The translations under genes and the position numbers were made by a program. A DNA stretch of 38,733 nt from Chloroflexota bacterium (GTDB lineage Bacteria; Chloroflexota; Anaerolineae; UBA3071): NCBI GenBank assembly GCA_014383605.1, contig JACNHM010000577.1:1-38733 (forward strand), written 5' to 3'. Numbering within the stretch: position 1 is the first letter of the stretch; each line of letters starts with the position of its first letter. This document shows, in pieces, positions 25,301 to 32,449 of this stretch. A model generated the notes under the pieces. That model was given only the letters and a program-made list of their open reading frames with translations, was not told the origin of the DNA and ran no database searches.

Positions 25301-25540
25301 CCGGTCAAGGGAGTCTATCGCTACGACGACGAGGCGGTGGAGCAGATCATCGCCTACGGTGAAGGGCGGCCTCACCGCATCCAGCAGTATTGCCTGGAGG
25401 CGGTGAACCGCATGCTGGCGGCCAGGCGTACCAGGGTGACGTTGGCAGACGTGGAGGCAGCCCACGAGGCGATCACCCAGGCCTGGGGTGAACAGCCCAC
25501 GTCTGGCACAGGTGCACCACAAACGAGGAGTAATGCCTGA
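22349..25540 (+). CDS. transmembrane sensor: 14-repeat Reg_prop propeller, Y_Y_Y domain, membrane helix and cytoplasmic AAA/STAND-type ATPase
   Basis: This encodes 1063 aa. A signal peptide (AGAVFLILAMFAVPGPVQA) is followed by 14 two-component-regulator propeller repeats, each ending like LWxGTxxGxSRYDG (~residues 40-620), enough for two seven-bladed propellers. A Y_Y_Y-type beta domain (~640-720) includes SYSRLAPGDYTFHLQVRDED. One membrane helix (LALPVLVFSAVVAITLTAVG, ~726-750) leads to a P-loop ATPase: FFGRADLLHRIL, Walker A GERRIGKTTL (~807) and Walker B VVLLVDEMDVID (~907), then RPHRIQQYCLEAVNRM. In known hybrids of this architecture the cytoplasmic part is a histidine kinase, GGDEF or HTH; none is present here. 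GAGG lies 6 nt before the ATG at 22349; an ATG at 22319 is also in frame. The stop overlaps the next gene by one base. Confidence 0.88.
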   Translation: MQKTTSFSSWSAFAGAVFLILAMFAVPGPVQAQRPTPEWRLLTTEHGLVANEVWTIIQDQQGALWLGTDGSGVSRFDGHWETFTEENTTGELAGNLVRAILQTNDGMLWFGTSKGLSRYDGREWMALRREQGLPDGNVRCLLEADDKRLLLGTASGAFVLDRQKMGFAIVDALTKDNVSSLLLDSQGVLWVGTDDGLKRCEGPEWRACQDVQALTGVQVNQLLETGEGQLWVATLDGVRYFDGQDWASLPVPEVWSLAQDDRGLLWLGTNGGGAYHYDGRQLARLTTADGLAANSVTSIIQDADGALWFGTVGGVSRYDARTWQTPIAETISALAEGPDGDLWVGSAEGGLRHFDGHTWHSTLSPGDGDVAGLPSNRISALYWAPEGTLWIGTDGWGLARFDGQEWKLFSRAEDGLAADAVFAIEQTRDGTLWIGTYQGLSRYDGQRWETVTAANTPGLVSDGILALLEDEQGILWVATRKGVSRYDGQQWLEPLTRTNSGLAADEVRAILQSDDGALWFGTWAGGVSRYRDGEWTTYTVADGLATNGVVAIAEDRRGALWFGTLSGVTRYDGRTWRSYTSNDGLASNQVRSILEDDQAVIWLGTESGLSRYEPDAGLPMGYVSTVSGQRYEGQDVVMLGGEALTISFRGGDLRTPPERLEFLCYLEGGEEGWHFCREGVVSYSRLAPGDYTFHLQVRDEDFNYSQPVVLPIRVNAAVTLPWFGRTLALPVLVFSAVVAITLTAVGALLLYTVSRQQTQRKGREALKRKFNPYISGEPIRREDMFFGRADLLHRILHTLHNNSIMIHGERRIGKTTLLYQLANRLREDTDAEYRFVPVFVDLEGTPEVALFHTLMEGVVQSARSLLPELPSLVFTTEGIQEYGDRHFSRDFSQLLAALKETTDKKIRVVLLVDEMDVIDTYGRIAQLQLRRVFMQDFAQNLGAVVAGVQISKEWDRPESPWYNLFNEVQLAPFGEEEARELIIEPVKGVYRYDDEAVEQIIAYGEGRPHRIQQYCLEAVNRMLAARRTRVTLADVEAAHEAITQAWGEQPTSGTGAPQTRSNA

Positions 25541-26826
25541 TGCGCAATCCGTACATCGTTGGCGGTTGGGTTCGGGGCCAACACCACTACGGGCGAGAGG
25601 CGCTGATTGACCATCTGCTGCACAGCCCCGTGGATGCCGTGTGGGTCATCGGCAACCGCCGCATGGGCAAGACGTCGTTGTTGCGCCAGTTGGAGTACCT
25701 CACGCTGGCGGATGACACGTATGTGCCCCTCTACCAGGACATGGAGGGCTGTTCGACGTTCGCGGAGCTCAGCCAGCGGCTCGTCTATGCTGTGGAGGAT
25801 GTCCTGGAACGCTTCCAGCCGCTGGGCCTGGATCTGAAGGAACTGGAGGGGCGAGATCTGCCGGGCCAGTTGCGGCTTCTGCGCCAGCGAGCCCGCCGGG
25901 CCGGGCGCAAGGTGCTTTTGCTTTGTGATGAGGCCGAGGTCTTGCTTCTGGCTGGGCAACGAGACCCGCAGATGCTGGCGTCGCTGCGAGGGGAATTGCA
26001 GCAAAGAGAGGGTCTGAGGGTGGTCGTGGCCTCGACTCGAGCGCTCAGCCGCCTGAATGATCTCTGTCGGGATTGGGACACCTCGCCTTTCCTCTTCGGC
26101 TTCGGCCTGCGCAACCTCTTCGGCCTCGATCCCGCTGCGGCGGAGGCGCTGATCCGCCAGACCCAGGGAGCGCAGACGGTGGACGTGGCCCCAGAGCTGG
26201 TGCAAGAGATCCGCTACTATACCAACGATCATCCCTATCTCATCCAGTACCTGTGCCAGCGTCTGTTCGAGGAAGAGGGCCACCTGCAGCCCATCGCGCC
26301 GCCAGACCTGGTGCCGACGGATCTGCTGGCCCATTTCTTCGAGATTGACTACCGGCACCTTACGGCCGACGAGCAGGCGATCCTACGCCAGGTGGCGGCC
26401 TACGGGACAGTAAATGAGGCAGGGTTACAGCGAGCCACGGGGATAAGTTTGCCGCGCCTCCGCGCCTTCCTCTTTGGCCTGACCAAGCTGGGTTATCTGC
26501 GAGAACGCGAGGGCGGTTGGGCGGCGCACAACAACTTCTTCGAGTTCTGGCTGCAGGCCAACGTGGATCAGTTGCCGGCGATGGAGTACCTGTCTGTTTC
26601 GGAACGGACAACCCAGGAGATGCTGATCCAGGGGCAAAAGCAGGAGGCGGAGTATCTCCAGCAGCAGTTGCGGATACAGAAGCGGAATCTGCAGGAGCTA
26701 GAGATGCAGAGTGCACGTCAGGGCGTGAATGTGCCGCTTCCTATCATCCATGAGATCGAGCACGCCCAGACCGAGATCGAGCGTATCGCGCAGGAGCTGG
26801 GCAGGCTGACAGCTATGAAGGCCTAG
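25540..26826 (+). CDS. soluble AAA/STAND-like ATPase with winged helix and coiled-coil tail
   Basis: This encodes 428 aa with no membrane segment. It opens with NPYIVGGWVRGQHHYGREAL, parallel to the NPYISGEPI...FFGR beginning of the ATPase half of the preceding sensor. Walker A is GNRRMGKTS (38-46), Walker B RKVLLLCDEAE (123-133), and a TNDHPYLIQYLCQRL sensor-like segment lies at 228-242. Residues ~272-325 form a winged-helix region (TADEQAILRQVAAYG...RLRAFLFGLTKLGYLRE). The tail (~355-425) is coiled coil ending LPIIHEIEHAQTEIERIAQEL, a hairpin I associate with bacterial STAND proteins. TGATG couples it to the sensor gene. No effector nuclease, TIR or protease domain is present. Likely the partner or output ATPase of the sensor; a DNA-binding role for the winged helix is possible. 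Confidence 0.8.
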   Translation: MRNPYIVGGWVRGQHHYGREALIDHLLHSPVDAVWVIGNRRMGKTSLLRQLEYLTLADDTYVPLYQDMEGCSTFAELSQRLVYAVEDVLERFQPLGLDLKELEGRDLPGQLRLLRQRARRAGRKVLLLCDEAEVLLLAGQRDPQMLASLRGELQQREGLRVVVASTRALSRLNDLCRDWDTSPFLFGFGLRNLFGLDPAAAEALIRQTQGAQTVDVAPELVQEIRYYTNDHPYLIQYLCQRLFEEEGHLQPIAPPDLVPTDLLAHFFEIDYRHLTADEQAILRQVAAYGTVNEAGLQRATGISLPRLRAFLFGLTKLGYLREREGGWAAHNNFFEFWLQANVDQLPAMEYLSVSERTTQEMLIQGQKQEAEYLQQQLRIQKRNLQELEMQSARQGVNVPLPIIHEIEHAQTEIERIAQELGRLTAMKA

Positions 26827-26828
26827 TG

Positions 26829-26947
26829 GTACATCGGTAAATTGGGAAACTGGTAGATTGGCAAATTGGTGCATGAACAGGCAGACTCGTTGTACCAGTG
26901 TACCAATGTACCAATGTACCAGTTTACCGGTCTACCAATTCACCAAC
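26829..26947. repeat. foldback octanucleotide repeat (TACCAATG type)
   Basis: GGTAAATT/GGTAGATT-like units (26829-26875) face TACCAGTG, TACCAATG (twice), TACCAGTT, TACCGGTC and TACCAATT units (26893-26945). The reverse complement of one arm matches the other, giving a long imperfect hairpin. It fills the spacer between the ATPase gene and the aminotransferase. Confidence 0.85.
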
Positions 26948-26961
26948 CAAGGAGACCTTAC

Positions 26962-28068
26962 ATGACCACCAACGTACCTCTCGTTGACCTCCAAGCGCAG
27001 TATGCGAGCATTAAGCCGGAGGTGGACGCGGCCATCCAGCGGGTGCTGAACCATTGCGGCTTCATCATGGGCCCGGAGGTGCAGGCCTTCGAGGAGGCCT
27101 TCGCCGCCTACTGCGGCACCGAGCAGGCCGTGGGAGTAGCTACGGGCACGGCGGCGTTGCATCTGGCGCTGCTGGCCTGCGGCGTCGGCCCCGGCGACGA
27201 GGTCATCACCACGCCGTTCACCTTCTTCGCCAGCGGCGAGGCCATCTCGCAGACCGGCGCCCGGCCGGTGTTCGTGGACATTGATCCGCTGACCTACAAC
27301 ATTGATCCGCAACGGATCGCCGCGGCCATCACGCCGCGCACCAAGGCCATCATGCCTGTGCACCTCTACGGCCAGCCGGCGGAGATGGACGCCATTCTGG
27401 ACATCGCCCGGCAGCACCATCTGCGAGTGGTCGAGGACGCCGCGCAGGCGCACGGTGCGGCCTACCGCGGTCGCCGCGCCGGCTCCCTGGGCGACCTGGC
27501 CTGTTTCAGCTTCTATCCCAGCAAGAACCTGGGCTGCTACGGCGACGGCGGCCTGGTCGTGGGCAGCGATGCGGAGCTGATAGGGCACGTGCGCAAGCTG
27601 CGCGATCACGGCCGCGTCAGCAAGTACGAACATGACGAGCTGGGCTGGGGCTACCGCCTCGACGCGCTGCAGGCAGCCATCCTGGGCGTCAAGCTGCGCT
27701 ACCTGGATGAGTGGAACGCGGCGCGGCGGGCCCATGCCGAACGCTACGACGAGCTGTTTGCCGACACGGAGGTGATCACGCCCACGGCGTTGGAGCATAT
27801 CCAGCACATCTACCATTGCTACGTCATCCGCACGCCGCGCCGCGATGAGCTGATTGAGCATCTCAAGGCCGAGGGCGTCGGCGTCGTCATCCACTACCCG
27901 CTGCCGTTGCACCTACAGCCGGCGTACAAGGGGTTGGGATACCGGCGTGGCGATTTTCCCATCAGCGAGGCGTGTGCTCGGGAAGTGCTTTCCTTGCCCC
28001 TGTATCCCGAACTGACGAACGAGCAGCAGGAGCGGGTGGCGGAGTCCGTGAAAGCGTTCGTGGGGTGA
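26962..28068 (+). CDS. DegT/DnrJ/EryC1/StrS-family PLP aminotransferase (WlbC/WbpE-like)
   Basis: This 368-aa sugar-nucleotide aminotransferase contains VPLVDLQAQYASIKPEVDAA at the N-terminus, VGVATGTAALHLALLACGVG and EVITTPFTFFASGEAI. PLP-phosphate contacts are near VEDAAQAHGA, and the internal-aldimine lysine is in SFYPSKNLGCYGDGG. The family transfers an amino group from glutamate to a 3- or 4-keto sugar nucleotide. With the WlbA- and WlbB-like genes nearby, the 3-amination of UDP-GlcNAc-3-keto-uronate is the likely step. AAGGAG lies 7 nt before the ATG at 26962. The frame extends upstream to 26866, but that part is translated octamer repeat. A fragment of a related C-terminus occurs at 31636-31704. 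Confidence 0.9.
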   Translation: MTTNVPLVDLQAQYASIKPEVDAAIQRVLNHCGFIMGPEVQAFEEAFAAYCGTEQAVGVATGTAALHLALLACGVGPGDEVITTPFTFFASGEAISQTGARPVFVDIDPLTYNIDPQRIAAAITPRTKAIMPVHLYGQPAEMDAILDIARQHHLRVVEDAAQAHGAAYRGRRAGSLGDLACFSFYPSKNLGCYGDGGLVVGSDAELIGHVRKLRDHGRVSKYEHDELGWGYRLDALQAAILGVKLRYLDEWNAARRAHAERYDELFADTEVITPTALEHIQHIYHCYVIRTPRRDELIEHLKAEGVGVVIHYPLPLHLQPAYKGLGYRRGDFPISEACAREVLSLPLYPELTNEQQERVAESVKAFVG

Positions 28069-28101
28069 ATGCCAATATGTACGCGTAATGAGGGGATGGC
28101 G

Positions 28102-29046
28102 ATGGACAACGGCAAAGCGATTCAAGTCCAGGACTTGCACAAGGATTTCGGCGACGTCTACGCCGTGCAGGGCGTCAGCTTCGACGTGGATGCGAGCGAG
28201 ATCTTCAGCCTGCTGGGACCCAACGGCGCGGGCAAGACGACGGTCATCTCGATGCTCTCCTGCCTGCTGGAGCCGACGCAGGGCGACGCGCTGGTGATGG
28301 GCCACTCGATCCTGCGCGAGCAGACGGCAGTCAAGGCAGCCATCGGCGTCGTCCCGCAGGAGGTCGCCCTGTACGAAGACCTCTCCGCCCGCGAGAACCT
28401 CGTCTTCTGGGGCAAGATGTACGGACTGCGTGGCGCTGCGCTGCGCCAGCGGGTGGACGAGGTGCTGGAAGTCATCGGCCTGGCCGAACGCCAGAAAGGG
28501 CGGGTGGACAAGTTCTCCGGCGGGATGAAGCGGCGGCTGAACATCGGCATCGCGCTGCTGCACCGGCCCCAGGTCATCATCATGGACGAGCCGACCGTAG
28601 GCATTGACCCCCAGAGCCGGCGCAACATCCTGGACAACGTCAAGGAACTGAACCAGCAAGGGATGACCGTCCTCTACACCACCCACTACATGGAAGAGGC
28701 CCAGGAGATCTCCGATCACATCGCCATCATGGACCAGGGCAAGGTAATCGCCCGCGGCACGCACGACGAGTTGGTCAAGATCGTGGGCGAGTTGGATCGG
28801 ATTGACCTGACCATCAACACCGAGTCGGCGCGGGTGATCGAGCAGTGGCGGGCGACGGAAGGAGTGCACCGGGTCTTGGCCGGGGACGGGACGCTCACGC
28901 TGCTGGTGGACGACAGCAACGTTGTCCTGCCGCGCCTGTTTGAGTCGGCCACCCAGACGGGGGTGCGCATCACGTCGGTGGAGATTCAGGAGCCGAATCT
29001 GGAGGCGGTGTTTTTGCACCTGACGGGCCGGGCGTTGCGGGACTGA
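28102..29046 (+). CDS. ABC-2 exporter ATP-binding protein
   Basis: This 314-aa ABC ATPase has Walker A LGPNGAGKTTVISML, Q-loop VVPQEVALYEDLS, signature KFSGGMKRRLNIGIAL, Walker B QVIIMDEPTVGIDPQSRR and switch His in LYTTHYMEEAQEI. A ~90-residue C-terminal extension, typical of DrrA/NatA/CcmA-like exporters, follows. AGGGG lies 6 nt before the ATG at 28102; other in-frame starts are at 28096 and 28069. The two permease genes follow. Substrate is unknown: drug/lipid export or glycan export are both possible. Confidence 0.93.
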   Translation: MDNGKAIQVQDLHKDFGDVYAVQGVSFDVDASEIFSLLGPNGAGKTTVISMLSCLLEPTQGDALVMGHSILREQTAVKAAIGVVPQEVALYEDLSARENLVFWGKMYGLRGAALRQRVDEVLEVIGLAERQKGRVDKFSGGMKRRLNIGIALLHRPQVIIMDEPTVGIDPQSRRNILDNVKELNQQGMTVLYTTHYMEEAQEISDHIAIMDQGKVIARGTHDELVKIVGELDRIDLTINTESARVIEQWRATEGVHRVLAGDGTLTLLVDDSNVVLPRLFESATQTGVRITSVEIQEPNLEAVFLHLTGRALRD

Positions 29047-29115
29047 AACGTGAAACGTGAAACGTGAAACGTGAAACGTAATTCGTAATCACGTTTTACG
29101 CTTTACGTTTTACTC
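29044..29115. repeat. foldback heptanucleotide repeat (GTGAAAC)4
   Basis: Four ACGTGAA/GTGAAAC units are followed by complementary ACGTTTTACGCTTTACGTTTTAC units. It occupies the ATPase-permease spacer inside an operon and begins at the stop codon of the ATPase gene. Confidence 0.85.
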
Positions 29116-29130
29116 GCCAAGAGATGATCA

Positions 29131-30402
29131 ATGAAAGTATTAGACATTGCTCTCAAAGACCTACTTCGCCACTTCCGCAGCGGGTTCGCGCTGGTGATGA
29201 TGTTCGTGGCGCCGCTGCTGATTACCGGCATCATCTACTTTGCTTTCGGAGGCCTGGGGGGCGATGGAGGCGGCTTTGACCTGCCGGTAACGCGGGTACA
29301 GGTCGCCAACCTGGATCAGCCGAACCCACAGTTCGGTTTTTCGGCCGGGCAGATGCTGGTCGAGTTCTTGCAGAGCGAGAACCTGGCGGAACTCTTGCAG
29401 GTGACGGAGGCGGCCGGCGAGGCCAGCGCCCGCGCGGCGGTGGAGGGGCAGGAGGCCGGTGTGGCGCTTATCATCCCGCCCGATTTCACTGCCGCCGCGC
29501 TGTCGCCGGGGGGGAGCGGCACGGTCACGCTGGTTCAAGACCCCACCCTTACCCTGGGGCCAGGCATCGTCAAGGATCTGGTCAGCCAGTATGTGGACGG
29601 CTTTGCCGGCGCCAAGATAGCGACCAACGTCGTCGCGCACCAACTGGCCGAGCGGGGGATGGAGATAGATGCAGTCCTGATGCAAGAGGTTGCCCTGGAC
29701 TACGCAAATTGGGCCAAGACATCGGGCCAAAGCCAGGGCGGCGGAGCGCACCCCGCACTCGACATCCAGCCGCCGCCCAGCGAAGCTGAGCCGGTCAGCC
29801 AGACGGCGGGGATGATGGGGAGGATCATGGCCGGCATGATGATCTTTTTCGCCTTTTTCACCGGCGCCAACACGGCCGAATCCATTATCCGCGAGGACGA
29901 AGAGGGGACGCTGGCACGGCTTTTCAGCACCCCCGTGCCGCGGGCGGTCATCCTGGGCGGCAAGTTCGTCGCCGTCTTCATCGTCTTGGCCATCCAGGTG
30001 ATCGTGCTGATGCTGGCCTCGGCGATCATCTTCCGTATCCGTTGGGGGGAGCCCCTGACCGTGACGTTTGTGGCCCTGGGGCTGGTCGTTGCCGCGGCGG
30101 GTTCAGGCGTATTGCTCATGTCTTTCCTCAAGAGCACGCGGCAGAGCGGAGCAGTGGTAGGCGCAGTGCTAACCCTGACCGGCATGGCCGGCGGGCTGTT
30201 CACCACCGGCTTCCAGAACCTTCCAGCCGGCTACGACACCATCACTCTGTTCACGCCTCACGGATGGGCGCTGCGCGGCTGGAAGGCGGCATTGGCGGGC
30301 GGAGCCGTGGGCGACGTGCTTTTGCCGGTGGTCGTCACGTTGGCAATGGGCGCCGTTTTCTTTGTCACCGGAGCGCTTGTCTTCCGCAAGCGATTCGCGT
30401 AG
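29131..30402 (+). CDS. ABC-2 type permease, first subunit
   Basis: This encodes 423 aa with the ABC-2 layout: an N-terminal cytoplasmic start (MKVLDIALKDLLRHFRSG), a first membrane helix (FALVMMFVAPLLITGIIYFA) and a large extracytoplasmic domain (~45-220). A block of five membrane helices follows (MAGMMIFFAFFTGANTAESI, VFIVLAIQVIVLMLASAIIF and others), with the conserved EDEEGTLARLFSTPVPR coupling segment. It pairs with the next permease to form a heterodimer. The start has AAGAG 7 nt upstream, right after a foldback repeat. The stop overlaps the next gene's ribosome site. Confidence 0.9.
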   Translation: MKVLDIALKDLLRHFRSGFALVMMFVAPLLITGIIYFAFGGLGGDGGGFDLPVTRVQVANLDQPNPQFGFSAGQMLVEFLQSENLAELLQVTEAAGEASARAAVEGQEAGVALIIPPDFTAAALSPGGSGTVTLVQDPTLTLGPGIVKDLVSQYVDGFAGAKIATNVVAHQLAERGMEIDAVLMQEVALDYANWAKTSGQSQGGGAHPALDIQPPPSEAEPVSQTAGMMGRIMAGMMIFFAFFTGANTAESIIREDEEGTLARLFSTPVPRAVILGGKFVAVFIVLAIQVIVLMLASAIIFRIRWGEPLTVTFVALGLVVAAAGSGVLLMSFLKSTRQSGAVVGAVLTLTGMAGGLFTTGFQNLPAGYDTITLFTPHGWALRGWKAALAGGAVGDVLLPVVVTLAMGAVFFVTGALVFRKRFA

Positions 30403-30411
30403 GAGATGCGC

Positions 30412-31632
30412 ATGCGCGTTATGGATCTGGCTCTCAAAGATCTATTGCAGATCGTTCGGGAATGGAGGGCAGCGCTCTTTCTGCTGGTGATGCCGCTGCT
30501 ATTCACCTTCTTTTTCGGTCTGGTGTTTGGCGCCGGCGCAGAGGGCGATCCTCGCCTGCCGGTGGGATTCGTGAATCACGATGGGGGCGGCGCCGTCAGC
30601 ACCGGCTTACACAGCCTGCTGGAGGCATCGGATGCCATCCGCACGGTCGTTCTGGAAGGGGACGAGGCGGATAGTGCAGCCGAGTCGGTCCGCGATGGGC
30701 ATCTAGCGGGCGCGGTGATCGTGCCGGCCGGTTTCAGCGAGCAGACCCTCGCGAGTGATGAGCCTCGTCTGACAGTCATCGTTGACCAGAACACGCCGGC
30801 CGGGCAGACGGCCGGTAACGCCATCCAGGCGGCCGTGACCCGCCTGCTGGGCGCAGTCGAGACCGCCCGACTCAGCGCCGAGGCGTTTGAGGCCAGGAGC
30901 GGATTTGAGAGCGAGGCAGCTCGCCAGGATTATCTGAACGAGGCGCTCTCGTTGGCCAGCGAGGCCTGGCGTCAACCACCGCTCACCGTCGCGGTCGAGC
31001 AGGCAGTGGCGCCGGCCGAGGAGGAGGCGGAGATATCGCCGAACGTTTATAGCCAGTCGTCGCCGGGCATGATCGTCCAGTTCGTCGTCTTCGGGCTGAA
31101 CACGTCGGCGATGATACTGGTGCTGGAGCGCAAGTCCAGGACGCTGCAGCGGATGCTGACCACCCCCATCACCCGGGTGGAGGTGATCGCTGGTCACGTG
31201 CTGGCCATGTTCCTCGTCGTCTTCCTCCAGCAGGCCTTGCTCGTTGCCGTCGGCCAACTGGCCTTCGGCGTGGACTACATGCGCGAACCGTTGGCCATTC
31301 TCCTGGTGATGGCGACGCTGGCGCTGTGGGTCGCCAGCCTGGGGTTACTCATCGGCGCGGTCGCCAAGAGCGAGGATCAGGTCATCATGTGGTCCCTCAT
31401 GGCCATGTTCGTCTTTTCGGCTATGGGTGGGGCCTGGTTCCCGCTGGACATCACGGGGAAGACCTTTGCGGCCATCGGGCACTTGATGCCCACCGCCTGG
31501 GCGATGGACGGCTTCCAGAACATCGTCCTGCGCGGCCTGGGCCTGGCGTCAGTGCTTCTCCCTGCGGGCATCCTGCTGGCCTACGGTGTGGTCTTCTTTG
31601 GGCTGGCCGTGTGGCGCTTCAGGTTCGAGTAG
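30412..31632 (+). CDS. ABC-2 type permease, second subunit
   Basis: This ~406-aa paralogue of the first permease begins MRVMDLALKDLLQIVREWRA, followed by a first helix, an outer domain (~45-220), and the RKSRTLQRMLTTPITRVEVI coupling segment with five terminal helices. AGGAG (30401-30405) is 6 nt before the ATG at 30412. The ATG at 30406 would have no spacing, so 30412 is preferred. It completes a three-gene exporter with the ATPase at 28102. Confidence 0.9.
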   Translation: MRVMDLALKDLLQIVREWRAALFLLVMPLLFTFFFGLVFGAGAEGDPRLPVGFVNHDGGGAVSTGLHSLLEASDAIRTVVLEGDEADSAAESVRDGHLAGAVIVPAGFSEQTLASDEPRLTVIVDQNTPAGQTAGNAIQAAVTRLLGAVETARLSAEAFEARSGFESEAARQDYLNEALSLASEAWRQPPLTVAVEQAVAPAEEEAEISPNVYSQSSPGMIVQFVVFGLNTSAMILVLERKSRTLQRMLTTPITRVEVIAGHVLAMFLVVFLQQALLVAVGQLAFGVDYMREPLAILLVMATLALWVASLGLLIGAVAKSEDQVIMWSLMAMFVFSAMGGAWFPLDITGKTFAAIGHLMPTAWAMDGFQNIVLRGLGLASVLLPAGILLAYGVVFFGLAVWRFRFE

Positions 31633-31635
31633 GCA

Positions 31636-31704
31636 TTACATTCCAAACTGATGGCCGATGACCAGGAGCGAGTGGCAGAGGCGGTGAAGGCATTTGTGAG
31701 CTGA
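31636..31704 (+). pseudogene. remnant C-terminus of a DegT-type aminotransferase
   Basis: Read in frame, 31636-31704 encodes LHSKLMADDQERVAEAVKAFVS followed by TGA. It closely resembles the end of the intact aminotransferase in this window (ELTNEQQERVAESVKAFVG), with the usual 'LPLH' lead-in cut off at the permease stop. No start codon or upstream homology is present. It is best read as a fossil left by a deletion or rearrangement that joined the exporter operon to another aminotransferase locus. Confidence 0.6.
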
Positions 31705-31711
31705 AAGCCAG

Positions 31712-31740
31712 TTGCTGGCGGCGGTGAAGGATGCTATAAT
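31712..31740 (+). promoter_or_regulatory. promoter of the tandem antitoxin-like genes
   Basis: TTGCTG (31712-31717), a 17-nt spacer and an exact TATAAT (31735-31740) with upstream TGC form a good sigma-70 promoter. It lies 57 nt before the first ATG, which has AGGAGG 7 nt upstream. Confidence 0.65.
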
Positions 31741-31797
31741 GTGAGCGGGAAACGGCGAGTTGAGACGCAAATTGATGGAGTTTCAGGAGGATAGAGC

Positions 31798-32109
31798 ATG
31801 TCGCCAGCCGTATTGGAAATGGAAGCGTCCACCATGGTCATTACCTGGCCAAAGGAATTGCTGAACCGCATCCAGGACATAGCGCGGCGTCGGAGCATTG
31901 AGGCTGAAGAGTTGGTTGTGGAGACGGTGGATCGCCATCTCCAGACTCCGGGCGCCGAGGCTTCGTCTGCGCGGCAGGAATTGCGGGAGGCACTGAGTAG
32001 GATTGGTCAACCCGTTGATATGATGAGTCTGTTGCGCGAGGTGCGTCAGGAAGCCTACGATGTCGTCCAGGCACACGAGGATTGGGAACTTCACCTGGGG
32101 GGGTGGTAG
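31798..32109 (+). CDS. small antitoxin-like protein, tandem paralogue 1
   Basis: This encodes 103 aa. It starts MSPAVLEMEASTMVITWPKE and continues LLNRIQDIARRRSIEAEELV, a short strand followed by two helices. This resembles ribbon-helix-helix proteins or the N-terminus of addiction-module antitoxins. The C-terminal helical part is variable. It is followed 46 nt later by a close paralogue with the same beginning and the same VITWP...VVE pattern. No toxin ORF lies next to either. Function is unknown; a DNA-binding regulator or antidote is the best guess. Confidence 0.65.
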   Translation: MSPAVLEMEASTMVITWPKELLNRIQDIARRRSIEAEELVVETVDRHLQTPGAEASSARQELREALSRIGQPVDMMSLLREVRQEAYDVVQAHEDWELHLGGW

Positions 32110-32155
32110 ACAGCGAGCTTGAAGCCCAGGAGACATGGCTTTGGAGGGACGGCGC

Positions 32156-32449
32156 ATGTCACAAGCCGTATTGGAAAGAGAAGTACCTACGATGGTCATT
32201 ACCTGGCCTGAGAACCTGCTGCGGCAGATTGAGGGCATGGCACGGCATCGAGGCATCGAAGCTGATACGCTGGTTGTGGAAGCAGTGGAGCAATATCTGA
32301 AGCAGCCAGAAGGGGTCTCGGAAGCACGCAGGAAATTGCGTGAGCTTTCGAAGCGCATGGATACTTCCAGGGACATGCTTGAGACGCTTCGCGCGGTGAG
32401 GCGAAAGGCCTCTGCGGCCATCGAGGCCCATCAGGTGGCCTGGACGTAA
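32156..32449 (+). CDS. small antitoxin-like protein, tandem paralogue 2
   Basis: This encodes 97 aa starting MSQAVLEREVPTMVITWPEN, then LLRQIEGMARHRGIEADTLV. It matches the preceding gene along its whole length, with several identical DNA blocks such as GCCGTATTGGAAA and ATGGTCATTACCTGGCC, which points to a tandem duplication. GGAGGG about 8 nt upstream supports the ATG at 32156; the frame opens at 32135. The stop codon lies in the loop of an 8-bp hairpin that begins a multi-hairpin cluster. Confidence 0.65.
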   Translation: MSQAVLEREVPTMVITWPENLLRQIEGMARHRGIEADTLVVEAVEQYLKQPEGVSEARRKLRELSKRMDTSRDMLETLRAVRRKASAAIEAHQVAWT

